Counted from the first letter of the stretch, positions 30,757 through 40,430 are shown. The stretch is DNA of 64,000 nucleotides from Palsa-1150 sp964531095 (GCA_964531095.1 CAZHED010000018.1:36235-100234), one strand, 5' to 3'. Numbers and translations: made by a program. The notes: generated by a model from the letters alone, not told the origin.

Positions 30757-33492
30757 CTACTTGGCGATGGCAACGCACTGACCAGCCATACCGCCCGCGC
30801 CGCAAATCTGACCGCTCGGGCAAGAGCCGCAGTCGAGCAGGTTGCCGCAGCCATCGCCCGCCGAGCCGCAGTTGATGTTCAGCTTCGCGCACGTGAGCGG
30901 TGTGCATCCGCCACATTGTCCGGGCGTGCCGCCGCCCCCGCACGTCTGCCCGGCCGGGCAATTCCCGCAGTCGAGGAGGTTGCCGCACCCGTCACCGGCG
31001 GGACCGCACGCGATGTTCTGCTGCGCGCATGTCGCTGGCATACAGCCCGTGCCGCAGCATTTCCCGGGGACGCCGCATCCGCCGCACGTCTGCGGCAGCG
31101 GGCACATCCCGCAGTCGATCGAAGCGCCGCATCCGTCGCCTGCCGAACCGCACTCCAGGCCTTGCTGAGCGCAGGTCTGCGGCTGGCAGGTGCCGCCGTC
31201 GGGGAGGATCGGCACGCATTGTCCGTACACCCCGTTTCCGCCGCACTGGGTTGCGTCGGGGCACGGCCCGCAATCGATTTGACCGCCGCAGCCGTTGCCC
31301 GCCGGGCCGCAGCTGATGTGCTGGGCCGAGCAGTCGATCGGCGTGCAGTTCGGCGCCGCCGGAGGCGGAACGCAGGATGCCAAGTCCCAGATCATAAACT
31401 CGAGGATCTTCTCCTGGGGGCTGAAGCCCTTATCGCACTCGCTCGGAAACGTCTCGCCGTTGGTGCCCTTGCCCGAGTTGAGCACGTGAAAGTCGCTGAA
31501 GATGTCGTGCCCGCACTGGCTCGCGGCCCCCACCGGCGTGTTGAACGTGAAGTGCTCGACGAGCGGAGTCCCGAAGCCGGTGAAGCCCTTGGCGTTCGCT
31601 CGCTGGTCGGTGCCGTCGATCCAATCGACCGAGCCGTTCGCGACCGCGGTCGCGTCGTGGCGCGGTGCGCCGATGGCCACTTGCGGATTGGCCGGAACCG
31701 TCGCCGCCGAATTCGAAAGCGCGCCGACGAAGTTCAGCCACTTCGCGAACGTTTCGCCGTGAGGAGCCGGCGGCGACGGCGGCACGACCGTGCTCACGTT
31801 GAGCGTCCAGGTCGCGTCCTGCGGGTTGTCGAAGTCGGGAACCCACTGAGCGACTTTGTTGAACTCGGCGTTGTTGACGAGCCACGAGTAGCTGTAGTGC
31901 GTGGCGAAAAAGTGCCCGCCCGAGTCGGAGTAAGTGACCAGATTGGCCAGCTCCGCGGGCGTCTTGATCGCCGGCGCGCCCCAGCACGGGAACATGATTT
32001 GGTCGTAGCTCATGAACGTTCCGCCTGCGCCCATCAGTGCGAGCTCCGTGCGGGTCGCAGGACCTACGTCCGCTCCGGGATTGCCGCCGTTCGGGTTGCC
32101 CCCGTTGGGGCCGGGGTCGCCTGCGTAGATCTGGACTCGACCCGTTCCGCCCGCGACCGTGTCTGCCGTGAACTCCGCTTGATCGACGCCCATCTTCAGG
32201 AGAACGCACTCGAGCGCGTCGACGCTGCCGGTCGAGATCGCCGTGAGCGGGATGTTCCCTTCGCTTTGATTCCGCGGCAAGTTGAGGGCGCCGATCGCAG
32301 TGGTCGCGCACGCCGGGACGTTGAAGGTGAACTGCCGGCGCCAGCGGCCAAGCTGGATGACGATCGGGACGTTGGCGCCCGCCGGAACGTTCGTCAGCGT
32401 GAACGTCCCGTCGAAGCTCGTGTACGTCGACACCAGCGGCGAGCCGGACACGTCGGCGCCGCACTGGCGGCACGACGCGCCCGGCGTGAAGGCCTCCAAC
32501 GGCGCATTGGGCACGAAGACGAGAACGTTCGGAACGGGGTCCGGTGGCAGGCCCGTCCACGCGGAGACACCGGCGAACACGGACCCCGTGAGTGTCGTCG
32601 GCGTTCCGCTGTCGCAGGCGACCTGATTGGCGCAAAGGTTGGTGCACGGGGTGCTGTTGCCGCAGACGCTGGGCTTGCTGCCCCCGCCACAGACGTCGGT
32701 TCCGGAGCAAGTGCCGCACTGAAGCGTCCCACCGCACCCGTCGCCCGCGGGGCCGCACGTGAAACCGAGCGAGACGCACGTCTGCGGCGTACACGGCACC
32801 CCGACCGCGCCGTCGGGCAAGGTCGGCGGCACGACCCCTCCACAGGTATTGAACCCGCCGCCGCCGCAATACTGCGGCGAAACGCACGCTCCGCACTGAA
32901 GCGCCCCGCCACACCCATCGCCTGCCGCGCCGCAGTTGTACTGGAGGTCGGCGCACGTCTTGGGCGTGCACGGCGCCCCACCGTCCGCGCCAATCCCCGT
33001 TCCGCACCGCGCGAAGCCGCCGCCGCCACAGAACTGGCCGGTCGGGCACGAACCGCAGTCCATCGTGCCGCCGCAGCCGTCGCTGTTCATCCCGCAGTTC
33101 AAGCCCAAGGCCAGGCAGGTGAGCGGCATGCACGACCCGCCATCCACGCCGCCGAGGCCCGCGCCGCACTTGCTGTAACCCCCACCGCCGCAAAACTCCC
33201 CACTCGCACAGCTACCGCAGTCGATCGTACCGCCACAGCCGTCGCTGTTCGTCCCGCAGCTCAAACCGAGGACTGCGCACGACTTGGGAACGCAGGTGGC
33301 CGTCGCATCGTTGAGAAGCGAGGGGGCGTCGTATCCCTGCCCTGATGCATCCCACGTCGCTACCCCGATCGAAGCATCGGGCGGCGCGCCGGCGTCGAAC
33401 ACACTGGTCGTCGCCGAGCTGCCACAGGACACGAGGGCCGTGCCGCCGAGGGCGACCGTCCCGAAGAGACCAATGAGGGCTGACGTGCGCAT
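30757..33492 (-). CDS. Large cysteine-rich repeat lipoprotein
   Basis: A 911-residue surface lipoprotein. The signal peptide with lipobox LVSC (Cys near residue 23) is followed by four roughly 50-residue Cys-rich units, then a central region, then four more. The unit reads C-x-P-x-T-C, G-x-x-C-G, GDGCGG, CGxC, CGGGG and a final C, with about eight Cys that could pair. The centre (about 298-690) starts with a carboxypeptidase-regulatory-like beta sandwich (VFVPNAPLEAF, STYTSFDGTFTLTNVPAGA). It continues with an unassigned alpha/beta region including YDQIMFPCWGAPA and TYSDSGGHFFATHYSYSWL. The symmetric repeats-core-repeats layout is distinctive. Role probably adhesion or surface binding. A 160-bp gap upstream should hold the promoter. 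Confidence 0.9.
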   Translation of the reverse strand: MRTSALIGLFGTVALGGTALVSCGSSATTSVFDAGAPPDASIGVATWDASGQGYDAPSLLNDATATCVPKSCAVLGLSCGTNSDGCGGTIDCGSCASGEFCGGGGYSKCGAGLGGVDGGSCMPLTCLALGLNCGMNSDGCGGTMDCGSCPTGQFCGGGGFARCGTGIGADGGAPCTPKTCADLQYNCGAAGDGCGGALQCGACVSPQYCGGGGFNTCGGVVPPTLPDGAVGVPCTPQTCVSLGFTCGPAGDGCGGTLQCGTCSGTDVCGGGSKPSVCGNSTPCTNLCANQVACDSGTPTTLTGSVFAGVSAWTGLPPDPVPNVLVFVPNAPLEAFTPGASCRQCGADVSGSPLVSTYTSFDGTFTLTNVPAGANVPIVIQLGRWRRQFTFNVPACATTAIGALNLPRNQSEGNIPLTAISTGSVDALECVLLKMGVDQAEFTADTVAGGTGRVQIYAGDPGPNGGNPNGGNPGADVGPATRTELALMGAGGTFMSYDQIMFPCWGAPAIKTPAELANLVTYSDSGGHFFATHYSYSWLVNNAEFNKVAQWVPDFDNPQDATWTLNVSTVVPPSPPAPHGETFAKWLNFVGALSNSAATVPANPQVAIGAPRHDATAVANGSVDWIDGTDQRANAKGFTGFGTPLVEHFTFNTPVGAASQCGHDIFSDFHVLNSGKGTNGETFPSECDKGFSPQEKILEFMIWDLASCVPPPAAPNCTPIDCSAQHISCGPAGNGCGGQIDCGPCPDATQCGGNGVYGQCVPILPDGGTCQPQTCAQQGLECGSAGDGCGASIDCGMCPLPQTCGGCGVPGKCCGTGCMPATCAQQNIACGPAGDGCGNLLDCGNCPAGQTCGGGGTPGQCGGCTPLTCAKLNINCGSAGDGCGNLLDCGSCPSGQICGAGGMAGQCVAIAK

Positions 33493-33652
33493 GGTTCAGT
33501 CCTTCCGCCGCCTCTCGGAACGTTTCCGAGGTCCGGGGAGCGGGGAGTATGTAGGTTTTCGCATATAGCACGCAAATGGCGTTCGTACTGGAATTCATAA
33601 GACACTTGGGGATTCCCGACCGCGCGTTCGAGCCGGCGCAGGGGCGCTGCGT

Positions 33653-34639
33653 TCACGGTGCGTCTCGGGCGCACCTGACGCCCAGCATCGGAATCCTGAA
33701 TCGGCCGGGGTGATGCACGCGATTGGTCGCCCGCAAGCCGTCGGCGTCGTAGTTGTAGGCGCCGCCGCGTATCGAGTGCTCGCACTCCTCGGGAATCGGG
33801 TTGGTTCCGGTGAACCCTTGTTGGTGGCCGCTGCGGAGCTCAGCGAGGGCACCCATGATCTCCGCGCACGTGCCCGGCTTGCCTTCGCCCGCGCCTGGCC
33901 TTCGGTACGCGTAGGGATCGTATTCGTCTTGCATCCACTCCCACACGTTGCCGGCCAAGTCGTCATGCCCGTAGGGGCCCCGACCCGCCGGGTGGGTGCC
34001 GACGTCCTCGGGGTGCCCGGTCGAAAAGACGGTTTTGTCGTGGGTCGGCGGCTCGTTTCCCCAGGCGAAGCGGCGATCGTCCGTATCCCTTACGGCTTTT
34101 TCGAACTCCGCCTCACCCGGCAGACGCTTTCTTCGCCACGCGCAGTACGCGTGCGCGTCGTCCCACGAAATGCCCGTCACCGGCTGGTCCGGGCCGTTGA
34201 AGTCGGGGTGCTGCGCGCGAACGGCGTCGGACTTGGGCCGGCATACCTGCGCGGCGAAGCATTCTTCCCACTTTGCGTTCGTGACTTCTGTACGGTCCAA
34301 ATAGAACGCGGGGAGGGTGACCCCGTGCGCGGGATGCTCGTCTTCCTGGCCGCCACTGTCGGCCCCCATCGTGAAGGACCCGGCGCGGACCAGAAGCATG
34401 TCCGCGGGCGCCTCTGCCTGCTGCGCGGGGTCGGCTGTCGTCGCCTCGATCGAGGGGGATGACGAGGGAGGGCCGGAAGGCGGTAGCGAAGTCGCAGGGC
34501 TCGAGACGGGCGTCGGCGGCGAAATGGTGGGCAGCGGCGCGGTCGCCGTGGAGACGCTGGCCGGCGCCTCCGTTCTTCTGCAGGCTCCGGGAAGAAGAAG
34601 AAGAAGCGCAGCCGTCGTCAGGGCTCTTGCGGGCGTCAC
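33653..34639 (-). CDS. Formylglycine-generating-enzyme-like (SUMF1 domain) lipoprotein
   Basis: About 328 residues. A signal peptide TAALLLLLPGAC with lipobox is followed by a Ser/Thr/Pro linker to about residue 90. The SUMF1/FGE-sulfatase domain then fills the rest: MLLVRAGSFTMGADSGGQED, FYLDRTEVTNAKWEECF, PVTGISWDDAHAYCAWRRKR, LPGEAEFEKAVR, DLAGNVWEWMQDEYDPYAY, IRGGAYNYDADGLRATNRVH and GVRCAR. True formylglycine generators use a Cys pair near the C-terminus; only one Cys is seen there, so catalysis is doubtful. In myxobacteria such domains often accompany kinases or bind other ligands. The start is uncertain: GTG at 34639 fits the signal peptide, but the frame opens up to 34846. Confidence 0.85.
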   Translation of the reverse strand: MTPARALTTAALLLLLPGACRRTEAPASVSTATAPLPTISPPTPVSSPATSLPPSGPPSSSPSIEATTADPAQQAEAPADMLLVRAGSFTMGADSGGQEDEHPAHGVTLPAFYLDRTEVTNAKWEECFAAQVCRPKSDAVRAQHPDFNGPDQPVTGISWDDAHAYCAWRRKRLPGEAEFEKAVRDTDDRRFAWGNEPPTHDKTVFSTGHPEDVGTHPAGRGPYGHDDLAGNVWEWMQDEYDPYAYRRPGAGEGKPGTCAEIMGALAELRSGHQQGFTGTNPIPEECEHSIRGGAYNYDADGLRATNRVHHPGRFRIPMLGVRCARDAP

Positions 34640-34899
34640 GGTGGGGTCGAGCGTAGGACAGGGCACGTGGCCGAGAGAATGGGCGAGCACGACGAGCCTG
34701 GCTGGAGCGAAAGGCGTGCCTCGCGCGACCGCCGGTGGAAGAGGGCTTAGGCCCTGTCCGGGACACCCGGCGGCGTGTCTCCGGGACGGCGGTCGAGGTT
34801 TGCCCGACGGCGAAGCTGGGTACCGCTCGATGGGGTGCTGTACCAAGGCCCGCGGCCGCGTATGACACGGCGAGAGTGGCGGGGTACAAAGGGCCCGCT

Positions 34900-35871
34900 T
34901 TGATCGCTGTCTCGCATCTCGTCAAGCGGTACGGTGCGGAGCTCGCGGTCGACGACGTATCCTTCGAGGTAGGCAAGGGCGAGGTCGTCGGATTCCTCGG
35001 CCCGAACGGGGCGGGCAAAAGCACGACGTTGCGAATCCTCGCGGGATTCCTCGGACCAACGTCGGGGAAAGTAACCGTCGCGGGGCACGACGTCGTCGAC
35101 GAACCGCTCGAGGCGCGCCGATCCATCGGATACATGCCCGAGGGCGTCCCGCTGTATCCCGAGATGCGGGTGGTCGAATACCTGCGGTTTCGGGCGGAGC
35201 TGAAGCGCGTGCCCCGGACCGCGCGGGCCACGTGGGTGGACGATGCGATGCGCAGGGCTGGCGTCGTCGACGTCGCGCACAGGCAAATTGGACACTTGTC
35301 GAAGGGCTACCGCCAGCGCGTGGGGCTCGCGGACGCCATCGTGGCCAAGCCACCGATCGTGGTGCTCGACGAGCCGACCGCAGGGCTCGATCCGAATCAG
35401 ATCCGCCAGGCCCGCACCCTGGTGCGCGAGCTCGGGCGCGAGCACACCGTCGTCCTTTCGACGCACATCCTCGGCGAGGTCGAGGCGTGCGCCACGCGCG
35501 TCCTCCTCATCCATCGCGGCCGGCTCGTCGCCGAGGGGCCGACCGACCGCATCCGAGCCATGCGCAATGCGACGGCCGTCGAGCTGACCGTGCGCGGCGA
35601 TGGGGATGGTGCCGCGCGCGTCTTATCGTCGATCGACCCGATCTGGGAGCTCTCGCGCGTCGGCTCGGGCGATGACATGTGCCGCCTGCGCGTCCAGTTT
35701 CCTTCGACGCTATCGGTCGACGAGTGCGCCGCGGCGACCGAGCGTTGCGTGGCCGCTCTCGTCGGCGCGGCCATCGGCGTGCGCGAGGTTCACGCCGTCG
35801 GCGGGTCGCTCGAGGACGTGTTCGCCGCGCTGACGGCCTCGGACGGATCTTCTGCGGAGGCAGAGGCGTGA
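34900..35871 (+). CDS. ABC transporter ATP-binding protein (GldA-like)
   Basis: First gene of a four-gene exporter operon. The ATPase is about 323 residues from the TTG at 34900, which has AAAGGG upstream and gives the normal N-terminus LIAVSHLVKRYG; an upstream GTG at 34876 is possible. Walker A GPNGAGKSTT, Q-loop region GYMPEGVPLYPEM, signature LSKGYRQRV, Walker B IVVLDEPTAGLDP and the H-loop STHILGEV are all present. The C-terminal 90 residues are the extension typical of drug/gliding-type ABC ATPases. Likely cytoplasmic motor of the membrane proteins encoded next, whose start overlaps its stop as GTGA. Confidence 0.94.
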   Translation: MIAVSHLVKRYGAELAVDDVSFEVGKGEVVGFLGPNGAGKSTTLRILAGFLGPTSGKVTVAGHDVVDEPLEARRSIGYMPEGVPLYPEMRVVEYLRFRAELKRVPRTARATWVDDAMRRAGVVDVAHRQIGHLSKGYRQRVGLADAIVAKPPIVVLDEPTAGLDPNQIRQARTLVRELGREHTVVLSTHILGEVEACATRVLLIHRGRLVAEGPTDRIRAMRNATAVELTVRGDGDGAARVLSSIDPIWELSRVGSGDDMCRLRVQFPSTLSVDECAAATERCVAALVGAAIGVREVHAVGGSLEDVFAALTASDGSSAEAEA

Positions 35872-36617
35872 GGGGATTCTGGCCTATCTACCGGCGCGAG
35901 CTATTCGCGTTCTTCGTCACGCCGCTGGCGTGGGTGCTCATCGTGAGCTTCCTCGTCGTGCAGGGGATGCACTTCTTCTTGCTGGTGGACCACTTCTCAC
36001 GCGAGGTCGACGTGGCCGGCGACGAGACGCCGCTCTCGGCGTTCTTCGGGAACACGGTGCTCCTCTATCTGGTTCTCTTGGTGCTCGTACCGCCGATGAC
36101 CATGCGCCTCTTTGCGGAAGAGCGGCGCAGCGGAACGATCGAAGCGCTGATGACGGCCCCGGTGTCCAGCACCGCGGTCGTGCTCGCAAAGTATGCCTCT
36201 GCCCTGACCACCTATGTCGCGATGTGGCTGCCCACTGTGCTCTACCTCGTCATTCTCTCGAGAACCGGCGATCTCGACTGGCGCGCCGCGGCCAGCTCGT
36301 ACGTCGGCGTGATGCTCGTAGGGGCGGGGTACCTCTCGGTCGGCCTTTGCGCGAGCGCGCTGACGCAGTCGCAGTTTCTGGCCATGGTGTGGACCGCCCT
36401 CGTCTTGCTGGTCCTGTTCATCCTCGGCATCGGCGAGTTCGTCACGCGCGAGGGCACGTTGATGCACGAAATCTGCGCACACGTATCGGTCTGGGCCCAC
36501 ATGAACGATTTCGCGAGCGGCGTCGTCGACTCGCGACGACTGGTCTTTTACGGCACGCTCGCGGTGTTGCCGCTCTACATCGCCGCCAAGGCCGTCGACG
36601 CATGGAGATGGGGATGA
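35868..36617 (+). CDS. ABC-2 type permease (GldF-like)
   Basis: A 249-residue membrane permease with about six transmembrane helices. WPIYRRELFAFFVTPLAWVL is the typical first segment, ERRSGTIEALMTAPVSSTAV the conserved cytoplasmic loop, and VMLVGAGYLSVGLCASALTQ a later helix. The family (ABC-2, GldF/NosY branch) forms the pore for GldA-type ATPases. The GTG start at 35868 overlaps the previous stop by 4 bp, and its own stop overlaps the next ATG as ATGA. The open frame extends upstream over the ATPase gene but without resemblance to the family. Confidence 0.93.
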   Translation: MRGFWPIYRRELFAFFVTPLAWVLIVSFLVVQGMHFFLLVDHFSREVDVAGDETPLSAFFGNTVLLYLVLLVLVPPMTMRLFAEERRSGTIEALMTAPVSSTAVVLAKYASALTTYVAMWLPTVLYLVILSRTGDLDWRAAASSYVGVMLVGAGYLSVGLCASALTQSQFLAMVWTALVLLVLFILGIGEFVTREGTLMHEICAHVSVWAHMNDFASGVVDSRRLVFYGTLAVLPLYIAAKAVDAWRWG

Positions 36618-38209
36618 GCGCGCCCGATCGAGATCGGCCGCCCCCGCGCCGGAGGGTGGACGGCGGGCAGATCTTGCAACTCGCCGGGGTCGTGGCGGCG
36701 ATCGTGCTCGCCGGGATCGTCAATGTCATCGGGGCGCGCCACTTCAGCCGCTGGGACTGGACAGCGAGCAAACGCTGGTCGCTGAGCCCGGCGACATTGG
36801 AGACTCTGCAATCGCTCGAGCAACGGGTCGACGTATGGGCGATCGCCGGGGCCGGCGACCCGCTCGAACAGAGCCTGAAGCAGCTGCTCGTCTCGTACAA
36901 GGCCCACTCGTCACGCCTCGATGTGCACTGGATCGATCCCGATCGCGACACGGTGCAACTCGTCGACTTGCAGCGCCGGTTCGGGCTCGAGGCCGGCCGC
37001 ACGGAGGACGGCCGGGTGGCCGCGGACGCGATTGTCATCGTGGCGAGCGGCGACAAGCACTGGTTTCTCACGCCGCAAGACATGTTCGAAGCCACGTCCG
37101 ACGACGTTCACGTCAAGCCGCGCGAAGAGCGCGCGCTGACCCAGGCGATCCGCAGCGTGCTCGGGGGGGTCAAGGCGAGGCTTTGCTTCACGACGGGGCA
37201 CGGGGAGCTATCCATCGAGCCGGGCAAAGGCGAGCGCGAATGGATCGGCGGGATGCGCGACCTGCTCGAGAAAGGCAACTACGAGCTCGCGAGCGCCGAC
37301 GTCGCAGCGCCGGGCGCGCACGAGCCGTTCGCCGATTGCTCGGTGGTCGTGATCGCGGGGGCTCGCTCGCCGTTCGCTCCGGCGGAGGCAAACCGCCTGC
37401 GAACGTGGCTTCTTCAGGGCGGAAGCCTGCTCGCCGCCCTCGGGCCGACCGAGTCCGCGACGGAGACCGGGATGGCGCCGTCGGGGCTCGACGACGTGGT
37501 TGCGCCGTTCGGCATCGCGTTCGACGACGACCTCGTGCAGGGCGGCGACGCGAGCTTCGTCATTCCCGACACGCACGGCGAGGGACTGCTGGTCGCCGCG
37601 CGGCCGCACCCCGTCACGGTGGGCCTCGTCCCGAACGGCGGCGACGCTCACCCACCCCGCGTCGCGGTCTTCTTCGCGCGGTCGCTCCGCCACGTGTCCA
37701 CGCCCGGCTCCGCGGTCGCCTCTGACCTCTTGGTCACGGACGACGGCGCGTTCGCGAAAAGGAGCATCATCGGGGCGAGCGGCTGGAGCGACGCGCCGCC
37801 GCTCGAGCCTTCGGACATCCACGGGCCCTTCGCGCTCGCGATGGCGAGCGAGCGGTCGCCTGCGACGGCGAGCGCGCCGCACGGGCCCCGGGTAGTCGTC
37901 ATCGGCAGCCGGTTTGCGCTCGCCGAAGACAACTGGCGACAGCCCCGCCCGCTGCACGGTGCCGCGTTTCTGGTCGACGGCGCGCTGTCGTGGCTCGCTG
38001 CGCGACCCGCGGTGGTCGACGTACCGGACAAGGAACAGGTCGCGGCGGGGATGCGCGTGTCCGAAGCGGGTCGCGAAGAAGTCCGTCGCTATGTGCTCGT
38101 CTTGATGCCGCTCGCGGCGATGCTGCTCGGCATCGCGGTGTGGGCATGGCGGCGTTCCTCGGAGAACAAGCCGTACCAAGCGCCCTCGCAGAAGGGGTCA
38201 CGGTCATGA
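36614..38209 (+). CDS. GldG-like ABC transporter auxiliary protein
   Basis: A 531-residue protein with one transmembrane helix near the N-terminus (LAGVVAAIVLAGIVNVIGA) and another at the C-terminus (VLVLMPLAAMLLGIAVWAW). The large extracytoplasmic part between is a GldG/ABC-type uncharacterised domain: RWDWTASKRWSLSPATLETL is the family's strong opening motif, followed by VDVWAIAG and LLVSYKAHSSRLDVHWIDPD, and later ARLCFTTGHGEL with a GATase-like fold. In gliding bacteria GldA, GldF and GldG form one complex; in other phyla the function of these exporters is unknown. ATGA overlap on both sides shows tight coupling. Confidence 0.9.
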   Translation: MSAPDRDRPPPRRRVDGGQILQLAGVVAAIVLAGIVNVIGARHFSRWDWTASKRWSLSPATLETLQSLEQRVDVWAIAGAGDPLEQSLKQLLVSYKAHSSRLDVHWIDPDRDTVQLVDLQRRFGLEAGRTEDGRVAADAIVIVASGDKHWFLTPQDMFEATSDDVHVKPREERALTQAIRSVLGGVKARLCFTTGHGELSIEPGKGEREWIGGMRDLLEKGNYELASADVAAPGAHEPFADCSVVVIAGARSPFAPAEANRLRTWLLQGGSLLAALGPTESATETGMAPSGLDDVVAPFGIAFDDDLVQGGDASFVIPDTHGEGLLVAARPHPVTVGLVPNGGDAHPPRVAVFFARSLRHVSTPGSAVASDLLVTDDGAFAKRSIIGASGWSDAPPLEPSDIHGPFALAMASERSPATASAPHGPRVVVIGSRFALAEDNWRQPRPLHGAAFLVDGALSWLAARPAVVDVPDKEQVAAGMRVSEAGREEVRRYVLVLMPLAAMLLGIAVWAWRRSSENKPYQAPSQKGSRS

Positions 38210-40407
38210 AGGCGCGGGCGGCGGCGACGCCGATCGCCCTCCTGGTGCTCGCAGCGGCGACCATCGCATACGCGTATCTCGTCGAGGGCCGCACGGTCTC
38301 GGACGCGGACCGGGCATCTCGCCGGAACGACGTCTTCCCGACCTTCCGCGTCGACCAAGTCTCGCGCGTCGAGATCGAGCACGGGCGCGACGCCTTCGTC
38401 ATCGAACGCGACCGGGACGCGGGACCGGGCGCGCCTATGCCCTGGGTGATCGGGCCAGCTCGGCAAGAGCTCGCCGACCCGGTGGCGGTCGACGCGCTCC
38501 TGCGAGAGCTGGAGCTTGCGACGCGACTGCGCGACATCGCGGATGGCGCGGCCTTGGGTTTCGACCCGCCACGCGCACGTGGCAACGTGAAGGTCGGCCC
38601 GGTCGAGTACCGGTTCGAGGTCGGCGCGGACGCGCCGCGGCCCGAAGGGGGCGCGTACATGCGCGTGAAGGGAGAAGGCACATTCGTCGTGGGGCGGTCG
38701 GTCAAAGTACAGCTCCTGCGCGACGCCGACGCCTACCGCGACCGCACGCTGGTCGCTTTGGGCGCCAGCGAGACCGCGCGCCTCGACGTCCGGGCGGCGG
38801 ACGGTCGGGGCTTTGCGTTGCAGCGCGATGGCGCCACGTTCCGGGTCGTCGGCACGGGGATGCGGGCGTCGCGAAGCGCGGCGGAGGGGGTCTTCGGCGC
38901 ACTTGCGGACGCGCGCGCCGAGAGCTTCTTGGACGACCGGACCGCGAGCGCGCCGACCGACGGTGGGATCACCGTAACGCTCGTGCCCCGAGACGCGAGC
39001 CGGCAGCACGTGATCCTGCACGTCGGCGGCTCTTGCCCGGGTCAACCCGAGGACGTCGTCGTCGTCCGCGTGCTCGAGCAAGGCGGCACGGTGGCGGGCC
39101 CGGCGCCATCATCAGCCGCGGCGTGCACCGCGGAAAGGCTCGTCGATGCCCTCCGCGCGACGACGGAGTCGCTCATCGACTCCTCGCCGCTCTTCGCCCA
39201 TGCGGACGAGATCGAGCAGGTTCGCCTGGAGGCGCTTGCGATCGGCGGTCCGCGCGTCGAGCTGGCGCGCAAAGCGAGCGGCTGGCATGAGCGCTCGCCC
39301 GAGGAGCGCGACCTCGACGCAGAAGAGAGCGACGCGGCCAACGACCTCACCCTGTCGTTGGCCAACGCGCGCGCGGTCGAGGCGCGGCGCGGCGGGCCCA
39401 ACGAGCGGTTCACGGCCCGCGCACGCGTGAGCATCGTACGGGGCGGCGACGGGGCGAGCGAGGCGATCGAGATCGGAGCATCCGATGCCGATGGCTCCGT
39501 CCTCGCGCGCCGCGTCGACGACGGCGCCATCCTTCGGTTGTCCCGCGCCGTGGGCCGCCGCTTCGAACCGAACGCCGTCGCTCTCCGGGCGCGAGGCGTG
39601 TGGAATCCCACATTCGATGCGGGAGCAGTGGTCGCCATCGACAACGGATGCGCCCGCGCGCCGGAGCACCTCGAGCTCCGCGGCCAAACATGGGCGATGC
39701 GCGCGCCCGCCGGGTTCTCGGTGGACCCCGCGTCCGTCGTCGACCTCACGGACGCAATCGCGCACGCAAAGGCCGACGCGTGGATCGCCGAGAGGGACGA
39801 CGGCAGCTTCGGATTCGACGGCCCGGTGTCGTGCATGGCAACGCTCACCCTGCGCGGCGAGGGCGGCCACCCGGAGCCGCGACGCGTGTCGTTGGCCTTC
39901 GGCGCGGCCGGAGAAGGCGGCGTCTACGCGCGCACGCTCGGCGACCCCGCCGTGTTCGTCGCGCCCCAGGTCGTACGCGATCTCGTCTCTCGTTCGGCCG
40001 TGGATCGCAGTCGCCTGCGCTTCGATCCGAGTGAGCTCGCGAAAGTGACGCTGGCAAAGGGGGCCGATCGACTCGTCCTCGAGCGATCGGGCGATCGCCT
40101 CACGCGTGCCCCCCGCGATCAAGATGCCATGGGAGACGACCCACTCCAGACGGCGCTCGCTGGCTTCTACGCGCTCGCAGCGGTGCATACCGGACGGCCG
40201 TCGCGAGCGGAAGGCATGGACCGCCCGATGCTGGAGATCACCGCGAGGACCGCGGCGGTGGCCGGCGTCGCGCGCACCATCCAGGTTTCCATAGGGGGCG
40301 AGACGCACCTCGACGGGCAGGAGGTCTACTTCGCGCGCGCCACGGGAATCGATGCGACGTTCGCGGTTCCGCGGGGAGCCGTCAGCGCAATTCTGAACGC
40401 GTGGTGA
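38206..40407 (+). CDS. DUF4340 domain-containing protein
   Basis: Last gene of the exporter operon, 733 residues. One N-terminal transmembrane segment (TPIALLVLAAATIAYAYL) precedes a repeated beta-rich DUF4340 architecture: FPTFRVDQVSRVEIEHGRDA, LLRELELATRLRDIADG, and a block resembling it later (QTWAMRAPAGFSVDPASVVD; VDRSRLRFDPSELAKVTLAK). DUF4340 proteins regularly follow GldG-like genes and are thought to sit at the periplasmic side of the exporter. It starts by ATGA overlap at 38206. Its length, about twice that of single-unit DUF4340 proteins, suggests an internal duplication. Confidence 0.88.
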   Translation: MKARAAATPIALLVLAAATIAYAYLVEGRTVSDADRASRRNDVFPTFRVDQVSRVEIEHGRDAFVIERDRDAGPGAPMPWVIGPARQELADPVAVDALLRELELATRLRDIADGAALGFDPPRARGNVKVGPVEYRFEVGADAPRPEGGAYMRVKGEGTFVVGRSVKVQLLRDADAYRDRTLVALGASETARLDVRAADGRGFALQRDGATFRVVGTGMRASRSAAEGVFGALADARAESFLDDRTASAPTDGGITVTLVPRDASRQHVILHVGGSCPGQPEDVVVVRVLEQGGTVAGPAPSSAAACTAERLVDALRATTESLIDSSPLFAHADEIEQVRLEALAIGGPRVELARKASGWHERSPEERDLDAEESDAANDLTLSLANARAVEARRGGPNERFTARARVSIVRGGDGASEAIEIGASDADGSVLARRVDDGAILRLSRAVGRRFEPNAVALRARGVWNPTFDAGAVVAIDNGCARAPEHLELRGQTWAMRAPAGFSVDPASVVDLTDAIAHAKADAWIAERDDGSFGFDGPVSCMATLTLRGEGGHPEPRRVSLAFGAAGEGGVYARTLGDPAVFVAPQVVRDLVSRSAVDRSRLRFDPSELAKVTLAKGADRLVLERSGDRLTRAPRDQDAMGDDPLQTALAGFYALAAVHTGRPSRAEGMDRPMLEITARTAAVAGVARTIQVSIGGETHLDGQEVYFARATGIDATFAVPRGAVSAILNAW

Positions 40408-40430
40408 GAAGGAGGGCCGCGGCCGCACTC

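Noticed and set aside
30376..33345. 989-codon open frame on the plus strand opposite the Cys-rich lipoprotein
   Set aside because: It is an antisense shadow caused by high GC. The Arg/Ala-rich translation has no domain, while the minus strand has a signal peptide and regular Cys repeats.
34735..34899. N-terminal extension of the ABC ATPase from 34735
   Set aside because: The ATPase family begins at LIAVSHLVKRYG; the extension has no similarity and AAAGGG precedes the TTG at 34900.
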